From an uncultured Chloroflexota bacterium (GTDB lineage Bacteria; Chloroflexota; Anaerolineae; Anaerolineales; UBA4823): 43,044 nt of DNA. Position 1 is the first letter of the stretch; every line of letters starts with the position of its first letter. The notes below the pieces were generated by a model, which was not told the origin of the DNA, searched no databases, and saw only the letters and a list, made by a program, of their open reading frames with translations. A program made the translations under genes and the position numbers. The stretch covers positions 1 to 43,044 of the forward strand of contig CAIQIV010000233.1 of NCBI GenBank assembly GCA_903871905.1, read 5' to 3'. Of the stretch, positions 31,784 through 40,800 are shown piece after piece.

Positions 31784-33517
31784 CTAGTACGAGCGGCTGA
31801 CACCACCATACATGCTGCCCAACATCTGCTGTGTATAGCTCATGTTGATCAACTGCGCCTGCAGCTGGGCATACTGGTTACTCAAGTACAATTCTCGATC
31901 GTTTAACCTGGCCGTCATATCTTTGATTTCCAGGTTCATCCCGCTGAGCTCAGTCGAGAAGTTGGAAACCGCCTGGTCCAGGTATCCGGTCTCGCCGCCA
32001 GTGACACCGGTGAAGCGAGTCAGCTTGGATTCCAATGCCCCCATCACCTGGTCCATCAGGGTAGTGACCCCTTCCAGGTTGGTGCTGAGCGCCGTATCCA
32101 GCTTGCTGCTGTCGCTGACGGTCACCTGCAGGCTGTCGTTGATGGTCAGGCCAATTTCCCGCAGGCTCTGGTAGGTGCCGCTGGAGACGGGGTTCATAAA
32201 GGTCATGAACAAATCGCTGCGCAGATCGCTGAAGATGTTGTCATCCGCCAGGGAACCCCGGGTATAGGTTGTGGACACCCCGTCGTTGAAGCTGGTAATT
32301 GCGGTCTTGGTCTCCAGGTAAGTCTGCACCTCATTCATCTGGTCAACAAAGGTCTGGATGGCGCTGCGGGCATTTGACATATCCGAGCTGACCGTCAGCG
32401 TGGCGCTCTTGCTGGCTGCGTCGGCGGCCAGGTTCAGGGTGACGCCGCTGATCACATCTGTCAACCCGGTATTCTGGCTGCGAGTCACCGATAAGCCGTT
32501 CACCGTAAAGACCGCATCCAAAGCGGATTGCATCTCGTTTTTGAAGGTTCCGGTTCCGGTCAGCACACCCAGGGACTGCAGCACGGTGCCGCTGGTGTCC
32601 TGGGCCGAAATGGAATAGCTCGTCCCGGTGGAGGCCGCAGTCAGCACCAACTGCCGATCAATTACTGAGGCCACCACCCCGCTGCCCTCGCCATAAGTGC
32701 CGCTGTTAATCTTGGCCGCGATGGCATTCAGGCTGTCCGATGCCGCGACTGTGATCGATGCCCCTTGGGCAGTGTAATTGACCCGAGCGGCTCCGCTGCT
32801 GCGGTCCGCAGCCTGGTACAGCGCGGAATTGGCGCCAAAATCGATGGTCAAACCGCGCCCGGTGTCAAAGGTTCCAGAGGTAATGGACTGCCAGGAGCTG
32901 GTATATTCGCTGGTCGTGCCGTCCTTGATGCTGACGGCTTTGCCTTCCGAGTTCACCAGGCGGAACTGCCAGCCGTTGTCCGGGTCATTGCGCGTCTCAA
33001 CGTAGTAGCTGCCGCTGCCCAGCTCCTTCTGGCCGTCCAATGGAGCGCTGGTGTTGAAAGCTGTCACCGTATCGGCGATAGTGGATACCGTGGACTGCGA
33101 GCGGCTGGCGGCGCCGCCGATCAGGAAGGTTCCCGTGCGGTTAAGTGCCTGGTCAGCATAAAGCTGCTGGTCTGAGCGCACCCGCTGCTCGCGCGCCAGG
33201 TGATCCACGGCCACATTGTAAGCGCCGATCGCCGCACTGCTGGAAGTCGAGGCGGTGATGACTGTGGTATTGGTGGGTGCATTGCTCACTGCCCCGCTGC
33301 GGCCTGCCACCAGCGCCGGCGACGGATAGGTGGATTTCAAGGCCTGGACCGCCGAGAGCAGGCTGCTCAACTTGGTATCGACATCCTGGTAGGCGCCACT
33401 GCGCACATTCAGCGTGTCCCGCTGCTGCTGCAGCCGGACCAACGGCTGGCGCTCAACCGCCATGATGCTGGTGATCAAGCTGGTAAATGTCGAACTGAGA
33501 CCTGTTACGCTGGTCAT
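31784..33517 (-). CDS. fliD: Filament cap protein FliD (HAP2)
   Basis: FliD caps the filament and helps flagellin fold into place. The 577-residue protein has the N-terminal FliD domain ('LSSTFTSLITSIMAVERQPL' with LQQQRDTLNVRSGAYQDVDTKLSSL), Ser/Thr-rich central domains, and the C-terminal coiled region (MNLEIKDMTARLNDRELYLSNQYAQLQAQLINM). ATG 33517 has GGAGG 6 bases upstream; both are covered by a small AAGGAT-loop hairpin. It is longer than enterobacterial FliD because of the central region. Confidence 0.95.
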   Translation of the reverse strand: MTSVTGLSSTFTSLITSIMAVERQPLVRLQQQRDTLNVRSGAYQDVDTKLSSLLSAVQALKSTYPSPALVAGRSGAVSNAPTNTTVITASTSSSAAIGAYNVAVDHLAREQRVRSDQQLYADQALNRTGTFLIGGAASRSQSTVSTIADTVTAFNTSAPLDGQKELGSGSYYVETRNDPDNGWQFRLVNSEGKAVSIKDGTTSEYTSSWQSITSGTFDTGRGLTIDFGANSALYQAADRSSGAARVNYTAQGASITVAASDSLNAIAAKINSGTYGEGSGVVASVIDRQLVLTAASTGTSYSISAQDTSGTVLQSLGVLTGTGTFKNEMQSALDAVFTVNGLSVTRSQNTGLTDVISGVTLNLAADAASKSATLTVSSDMSNARSAIQTFVDQMNEVQTYLETKTAITSFNDGVSTTYTRGSLADDNIFSDLRSDLFMTFMNPVSSGTYQSLREIGLTINDSLQVTVSDSSKLDTALSTNLEGVTTLMDQVMGALESKLTRFTGVTGGETGYLDQAVSNFSTELSGMNLEIKDMTARLNDRELYLSNQYAQLQAQLINMSYTQQMLGSMYGGVSRSY

Positions 33518-33525
33518 CCTTGACC
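33512..33525 (-). promoter_or_regulatory. Predicted CsrA hairpin over the fliD start codon (AAGGAT loop)
   Basis: On the - strand, GGTC-AAGGAT-GACC: a 4-bp perfect stem with the same hexaloop as at fliA, flaG and fliC. The 5' arm uses the last GG of the ribosome site and the ATG spans the loop end and 3' arm. Confidence 0.55.
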
Positions 33526-33562
33526 TCCGAAAAAATACATCCTAAAGAGCTGTTGCCAGAGT

Positions 33563-33607
33563 GCCTGATAGGGGGGATACTCCAGGCATCCCCCCCACTC
33601 ATCAGGC
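33563..33607 (-). terminator. Two-tier hairpin between fliC and fliD
   Basis: GCCTGAT/ATCAGGC (7 bp) encloses a second stem of 8 bp (GGGGGGAT/ATCCCCCC). The 9-base loop, read on the - strand, is GCCTGGAGT and itself contains GGA. No T-run follows directly, so it may limit rather than stop readthrough from fliC into fliD, and could stabilise flagellin mRNA. Confidence 0.65.
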
Positions 33608-33649
33608 TAGTGTTCTATTCGGCCAGCCCCCGTTCATCCAGGCTTACGC

Positions 33650-34552
33650 CTACTTGAACAGCGAGAGCAGGAACTGCGGCGCCATGTTGGCTTGAGCCAA
33701 CATCGAGGTGGCCGTCTGCTGCAGGATTTGGAACTTCATGGCGTTCACCTGCTCCTCCGCCATGTTGGCATTCATGATCCGGTTGTAGGCTGCCTCAGTA
33801 TTGGCCTGCTGCACGGTGAGCGCCTCTTCCTTGAAGGTCAACCGGGCAGAGAAGGCGCCAACCTGGGCGATACCTTCCTTGACGATGTTCAGCGCAGCTT
33901 CGATCTTGCCGGCAGCCGTCTGGGCTGTGGTGGTGCTGTTGATGGTCAGGGCAGTATTATCCAGGCCAAGACCGGAAGCGCCTGAGGCCGAGGTGGTGGC
34001 CTGGAAGCCCTGGTTGGCAGAGATGTACGTGCCCGCTGAGAAGCTGAATGAGCTGGTGCTGTTGCTGGCCTCTGGGCCGGTCAGGAAGTTCAGGGCCGTG
34101 GTGCTGCCCGTGCCGCCCGAACCCGAGATCAGATTGGTGCTGTTCCACTGAGTCTGCTTGACAATGTCATCAATTTCAGCCGCGAAAGCCCGCACCTGCG
34201 CCTGGACGGCATTGCGCTCATTGGTGCCGATGGTGTCGCCCATGGCTTCTTTGGTCTTGTTGTTCATCTTGACCAGGATGTCCTGGATCTTCTTCAGGCC
34301 GCCTTCCATCGTGGACATCAAGTTCTTGGCGTCGCCGATGGCCGAAACAGCCGTTGCTAATCCCTGGCGGCGTACGTCAAAGGTGGTTGCCAGGCTCATG
34401 CCAGACGGGTCGTCAGCAGCCTCATTGATGCGCTTACCCGTCGCCAGCCGCGTCTGGTAGATCGACAACTGGTTGTTGACGTAGGACAGGGAATTGAGGG
34501 CATTCAGTGCCCCGATATTGCCCGCAATGCGGGTGACATCTACGTTAGCCAT
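33650..34552 (-). CDS. fliC: Major flagellin FliC/Hag
   Basis: The filament subunit. The 300-residue protein has intact ends: 'MANVDVTRIAGNIGALNALN' with RLATGKRINEAADDPSGMSLA, and MNANMAEEQVNAMKFQILQQTATSMLAQANMAPQFLLSLFK. The centre is short, Ser/Thr/Gly-rich (GSGGTGSTTALNF, NSTSSFSFS), which leaves possible O-glycosylation sites. It has its own sigma-28 promoter and a leader of roughly 210 bases, with a strong GGAGG ribosome site, so I take it as the major flagellin. fliD follows after a strong hairpin, and a giant glycosyltransferase gene lies upstream in the same direction. Confidence 0.95.
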   Translation of the reverse strand: MANVDVTRIAGNIGALNALNSLSYVNNQLSIYQTRLATGKRINEAADDPSGMSLATTFDVRRQGLATAVSAIGDAKNLMSTMEGGLKKIQDILVKMNNKTKEAMGDTIGTNERNAVQAQVRAFAAEIDDIVKQTQWNSTNLISGSGGTGSTTALNFLTGPEASNSTSSFSFSAGTYISANQGFQATTSASGASGLGLDNTALTINSTTTAQTAAGKIEAALNIVKEGIAQVGAFSARLTFKEEALTVQQANTEAAYNRIMNANMAEEQVNAMKFQILQQTATSMLAQANMAPQFLLSLFK

Positions 34553-34767
34553 AATAAACCTCCATGTTTATCAGAAAAATTATAAGGGGATCCTTCCCCT
34601 TTTGATTCCGGGTGTTGCTTGCGGTTCCATTTTCTTGTTCAGCGCTGGCAGGAACCACTTCTGCCGGCATCTACGGTGTTTCCGGGTTGGACTTATGCCT
34701 ATCTTCGAATTTTCCTTTCGATACTGCTGCCTCCTGAACCGTTGCTGGATTTTTTGTTCTAAAGGAA
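34553..34767 (-). promoter_or_regulatory. Long 5' leader of fliC with many GGA sites
   Basis: This gene-free stretch is the predicted transcribed leader between the sigma-28 promoter and fliC. Read on the - strand it contains about eight GGA triplets, including one in the AAGGAT hairpin and one in the ribosome site (GGAGG, 6 bases before the ATG). I see no small ORF with a good start. Confidence 0.6.
34584..34601 (-). promoter_or_regulatory. Predicted CsrA hairpin in the fliC leader (AAGGAT loop)
   Basis: On the - strand, AAGGGG-AAGGAT-CCCCTT: perfect 6-bp stem with GGA in the loop, about 20 bases before the ribosome site GGAGG. The pair of sites (hairpin plus ribosome site) resembles the two-site CsrA arrangement known for Bacillus hag. 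ATAATTTTT follows, so a leaky terminator is an alternative reading. Confidence 0.7.
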
Positions 34768-34794
34768 TTATCGTCAATTTATTCTAGAACTTGA
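34768..34794 (-). promoter_or_regulatory. Sigma-28 promoter for fliC
   Basis: On the - strand: TCAAGTTC-N11-GACGATAA. The -10 is identical to that of the flgM promoter (7 of 8 to consensus), the -35 matches TAAAGTTT at 6 of 8, and the spacer is exactly 11. Start expected near 34761. Confidence 0.8.
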
Positions 34795-34872
34795 GGCCTT
34801 CCCGGCGTAAAAAACGCATTAATAAAATCCTGGCTGTACCAATCCTGGTCATTGGATGGTAAAGAGGCCGGC
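34795..34872 (-). other. Gap between the glycosyltransferase gene and the fliC promoter
   Basis: AT-rich 78 bases with a weak hairpin (CCAAT/ATTGG, 7-base loop) and GCG-TTTTTTA-CGC further on; either may end the glycosyltransferase transcript, but neither is a clear terminator. No gene is seen. Confidence 0.4.
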
Positions 34873-37800
34873 TCATTCCAGACTATCGGGCGAGAGGACC
34901 TTCTCAATGTAATCCGCCAGATCATTCAACCCTTCCGCCAGTTCCACCTGCCCCTCAGCCTGCGCATTTTGGGCGTTCATTCTCACCAGGGATAAGAGAT
35001 CCCCATCCAGGCGATCCCGGTTCTGCTCCAGGGCAGCCAGCAAATCTTCTGCCTCCAACAAGATTTCTAAAGTCTGCGCGGCACGCTCCTCTGGCAGTTC
35101 TTCTTCTGGCATTAAATGGGGCAAATCCACAAACAGATCTCCCCCGGTCATGGAGCGATAAAAGTCCCGTTGTCTCTGTCGTGTTTCGGCCGATACTTCA
35201 GGGGCGCATACAGAATAAATCTGTTGATACAGGCTGGCTATTTGCTGCGGCGACAGCATATTGCGCGTTCCCCCACCTTGCCGGACAGTATATTCTGCGG
35301 TAGTTAATTGTATATGCCTAAAACCTCCCACCATGGCCAGGCGGATCAGCCATTCCCAATCTTCCAAAGCGGTCATTTTCTCGTTAAAATGACCAGCTTG
35401 CTCCACGGCATCCCGGCGGACAACCAGGCAAAGGATAGGGATATAATTTGCTACAAACAACTCATCCCGCGAATATTCGCGTGAGTAAACCACCCGTTTC
35501 TCGACAAAGCGCTCTTTTTTCTGCCGGGCATCGATGGTAATCTGCAGAGCGTCTGAATAAACAGCCGTGTAAGAGCTGTCCTCTTCCAGTTTTTTAACCA
35601 ACGCACTCAGGTGATCAGGGTAATAACGATCATCATCGTCGAGGAAGGCAATGTATTTGCCGCTTGCTAACTTCATGCCGGTATTGCGCGCGGCGCCTGC
35701 CCCTCGGTTTTCCGGATGCACCACATATCGCAGTTGGATGTTCTTTTTTTGAAATGGCTTGATGACCTGGCTGACATCTCTCCCCCCATCATTCACGACA
35801 ATGACCTCAAAATTTGGATAGCTCTGACGGGCGATGCTGTCCAGGGCTTCCCACAATTTTTCTGGCCGGTTATAGGTCGGCACAATGATAGACACCAGGT
35901 CGTCTGCGTGTACACCCTGCGACAGGTCATCTGACCGGATTTGTGTCTGCACCGATATACCAGCATCTTTTTGGTCGCGATAAGCCAAATATCGGCGCAG
36001 AACCTCAGCTCCACTGAGGTTACCCGCCATCTCAAGAACCGAGGTTCGCTGTTGGATCAGAGTTCTGAATGGATAGGGGGTATAGGTCATTTTCTCATCT
36101 GCTGCCCTGAGCAGCCTGCCGATGGCATGCTGAATATCCATAGGCCATTTTTTAAGGTCTACTGTGCTAAGAATTCCCGCAATCTGCCCTCTCACCCGGC
36201 TTCTTAATTCAATTGGGCAGTCCTGGGACAGCCATTCGCTCACCCGGTCTAAAAGCGCCGGCGTATAACCGGCAATATTGATAAACGCCTCCGGATTTGT
36301 CACGACTTGCAAAATGTTCTGGATAGCGAAAAAGACATGCTGCGGTTTCGATAGGTCCAACAGAGGAAATAAGTCAACGAGACGGTGCTCATTGAGAAAA
36401 TTGAGACATGCCAGGGCAGAGTCCAAGGGACCAGCTTCGGGAAAACGAGAGGTATCCTGCCCGGCATGGATCCGCGTGGTGCAGGTACGCTCATCCAGAT
36501 AGAATGAGTTAAATCTGGCACTTATTCTCAGCCACATATCAAAATCCTGCCCATAATGCAGAGAAGGATTAAAAAATCCAACCTGGTCAAACACAGAGTG
36601 GTGAATCGCTATACAATTCCCTGAGATATAGTTGCTCCAGAAAAATCGCAAAACCTGTAATTCGGGGATCGGCATTGTCTTATGGAGTTGAGGTGAGGGC
36701 GCTGTTTTCTTGCCCGTTTTCTCATCCAAAAAGTAATAGTGCGTGTGAAAGAACTTGATACCTGGAAAATGATCGATGGCAGCAACATGCGTGAGCAGCT
36801 TGTTGGACTCAAAGAGATCATCCGAGGAAAGCCAACAGAGCCATTCCCCCCGCGCCTGGCGCAGGCCCTCGTTTAGAGCGCTGGCGGCCCCACCATTTGC
36901 TTTGTGAAAAATGCGGATGCGCCGGTCGCGCGCCGCATATTGCTCCATGACCATGGCAGTGTCATCTGTGGAGCCATCGTTGACCACAATAGCCTCCCAG
37001 TTTGGATAAGTCTGGGCTAACAAACTCTCTAAAGCCGCTGGCAGGTATCGAGCATGATTGTAGGCTGGTACAAGCACAGAAATTAACGGCCGGATCTGAT
37101 TGATTTCGGACATGATCCGTTCATTCAACCCATTTGCTTCCAGCACTTGCCGGATATCCTGGACCTGAGCTGCATCAAACCGGACCAGCAAGATTTCCTG
37201 AAACGCGCTGACAAACTGGTCAAATTGACTTTGCAGGGAGAATTCTCGCACTTTTTCGAACCCTCCGGATATGACCTTCTCCTGCAACGCCGGATCGGTT
37301 AATATTTCTTCAATCGCTGCTGCAATCCGCGCTGGGTTCTGTGCAGGAACCAGCAGGCAGTTTTCTCGATCCACAGCAATCTCATCCAATCCCTGGTTAT
37401 TGACCTGGACTACAGGAACACCGCAGCCCATGGCCTCCAGTGAGGGTAAACCAAAACCTTCATACCAGGCAGGATTGATGAATACATCGGTGCGATAGTA
37501 CACATCCCGCATCTCCTCCTGGCTCAAACCCCAATAAATACCACGGGTCAGGCCAGGAAATTGGGGAAAGAGATCATCATCATCAATGACCTTATCTCCA
37601 CATAGAATGTTGAGATGGAGCTTCCATTCTGGATGTCGCCTGACCAGAAGCAACAAAGCCTGCTTGACATCCGCCGCGCCTTTCAACAATCGATCCGGAT
37701 TGCCAACAATTGTGATGTGAATACGCTCAGAAATTGGACGCTTCCAACGCGGCTTGAAGGTATTAAGATCAATCCCATTGAAGATCCGAAAAGCTTGCTG

Positions 37801-40800
37801 CTGATAATTCTTTAAAAAATAGGTGCGTAGATGTGGGGAAACAACCAACCGGCCAACCGGTAGCGAATGCAGCATCTGGAACATGGGTTTAACAGCCAAC
37901 AACGACGCATAATCTGTTCCATGGTAGTTGAAATCTTCCACCCCCTGGCACAGGTGAAGAACGCGTTTACCGGACAGATTTGCGTTCTGAAGCAAGACTG
38001 GCATCTCCAAAATGGAATAAACAACAATCACCGGTTCACGGATAGCCGCATATCTCTGGTGTTCGTCCGGGATTGTTTGAAAATTCGCCTTTAGCGATAT
38101 CCACTGCGGCGCTTTATCGTTTGAATAAATGGTTACATCAACCCCCAGGTCAACCAACCAGTTGGCGTAACGATAAACCATCATTGGGCCACCACCCTGG
38201 ATTGAGGAGTTCAACAGGGTAAAAGCGACCGCCGGTTTGGCGCCTGCTGACCGAAAACGTTGAATAAAACGCTGCGATTCAGCGACAAAATCGTAGCCGC
38301 CCGACCACAGCTTAAAAATATCCGACGGGAGGATCTTGTAAAGCCTATGCGTAGCAGGATCAACAACCTGGAAGGCCTGAATCCCCATTGAGTAAGGGAA
38401 CGTCTGCTCCTGCGTATAGAGTCCCGCTCCTTTTTGCGGCTCCCAACCTATCCGCAGCGTAAACGATCCATCCAATCGTGGGAAGAAGAAACAATGAACC
38501 AGATGGGCAGCTGGTAGCTGAGATGAATCTCGATGGGACAAGAACTTTGCCGGGGTTGGTTCTAAGCGCTGGATTGATTCCAGCTTGCGAGACAGCCGCG
38601 CCAGCCCATCGATCGCTGACCTGAAGTTTCCCTGCACACCCAATGCCAGGTGATATGCTGTCCAGGCCTTTTCAATATCTTTCACCCGCTCTGCCCATTC
38701 AGCAATCTTCAATATTGCATGCACCGGGCAAGAGCGGCCCTCGGTCATTAAATAAATCCACCCCTGCTCAACAGCCTGCGGTAGATCTCCTGCTTGAGCC
38801 AGGTTTAATGCATACCAGTAATACAAAACCGGCTCAGTAGGATGACGACCGCACACACTGCCCAGGTCATCCAAATAATCAGCAGGAAGATGAGAAATTT
38901 CGCTCTCCATTTGCTCAATCAGGTCAATGGGGTATTCCCTGGCACGAATGGCTTGCTGATGCTGGAGGAGAGTATCAGCCGTCTTTGGATAATGTAAATG
39001 ACAAAACAGCGCCAGCGCCTCATCTGCAGTCTCAGGAATCTGGGAAAATTGAGCATAAGGTAAAACCAGCTCCTGGAACGGATTGGCAAACTGAGATAGA
39101 TATCGGATAGCGCTGTGCCCCAATTTGTAGGGCGTATCGACTACCTTATTGGTATTGTGAAAATATAACTCCTGAGCAAACAACGGGGTATGTGCATTGA
39201 TGAAAAGGTCTGTACCATAGTCAAATAACCGTTTGCCGAATGGGTCCGCATCCCGCCGGTCATAGCGGATATCGCGCCCCACAACCGAAAAATTCATCTC
39301 AACCGGGGAAAAAACACGCCGGTTGCCCATCGAATCCAGGCAGGCACCCAGGTAATAATCCATCTTGGCTGTCACTGCCCGGCTGCGCAGCATCAGGATA
39401 AAGCACTTGCGCAGGATTTTCATCTGAACGTCGGGCGTGAGCGCCGAGATTCCTGCATCAAACCAATCCCAGAATTTCTTCTGCAACAGGGGGTGATTAA
39501 CGTTTGCTTCGGTGTGCAGCATCCGGCCCACAAAATGGCCCAAGAAACGATCAATATCTTTTTCTGAGGAAAAATCAAAGTAACGATACATTTCCAATAA
39601 ATGGAAATGTTCCAGGTAGTAGTTTATCATCCAGGCAGCATCATAGCGACAGTGGATCATATTTCCAGTCGATGATTGGGCAAGATGAACACGCCGGATA
39701 GTTAACTTTTTATCTAGCAGATAAAAATGATAGCCACGGGAGGCAATCCGCACCCATAATTCCATATCTTTCGAATGGCGAAAATACGGATTAAATCCGC
39801 CTACCTCCCGCATGACATCCATCCGGATCATGATGGTGCAGCCATCAATAAAATCAAATTTCAGCGCCTCTGGAAATTCTGCGCCTGCCACAACCGGTTC
39901 AGCAAACGGTTGGATATCAATCCGTTGTTCTTCCTGGATCAGCAGGTCAAAGCTGCCATAGACCAGGGCAAAACTTTCATCGAGCTCAGTGAAGGCCTTA
40001 ACCTGGGCCTCGATCTTTTCTGGATAAAAAAGATCATCTGAACTCAGCCAGCAGAAATACTCTCCCACTGCTCTTTCCAGGCCATAATTGAGCGCTGAAG
40101 TGATGCCTCCATTGGGCTTTGAATTTGGTTTGATGCGAGCATCACGGGATGCATACTCATTCATCACTTCGAGCGTATGATCCTTTGAACCATCATTGAC
40201 GACCACTGCTTCCCAATTCGAATAGGATTGTGCAAGCAAGCTGTCCAGCGCCTGACGTAGATAATCGGCCTGGTTATAGGTGGGGATCACAACTGAAATC
40301 AGAGGCAACTCACGCTGCCGAGAACCTCTCGCAGGCTCGCTTGCATCTGCCGTCTCCAGCAACGATGAAGCTAATGGAAGCCGGCGGCGAATTCTATCTA
40401 CATCTTGAATGCCAAATTGTACGTTCAGGATCGTCTCAAAGGTGTCTTTAAACTGCTCAAACTGGTGAGTAGTAGTATGTTGGCTGGCAGTCACCAGGCC
40501 TTGCTCGCTCAACCGTTTTGCCAGGTCGCGGTCATTCACCACCCGCTCAATGGCACTGGACATGCTCCTGGCGTCATGAATCGGGACAACCAAACAATCT
40601 CGTTCATCCTCGATAATAAAATCCAATCCCTGGTTGTCTGCCTGGATCACTGGAATCCCACTCGCCATGGCCTCCAATGAGGGAAGGCCAAAGCCCTCAT
40701 ACAAGGATGGGCAGACAAATATGTCCGCCGTGTGGTACAGATCCCGCATTTGGGAACGGGTAAGACCCACCTGGGGAGTAAATTCCAGATTTTTCACACC

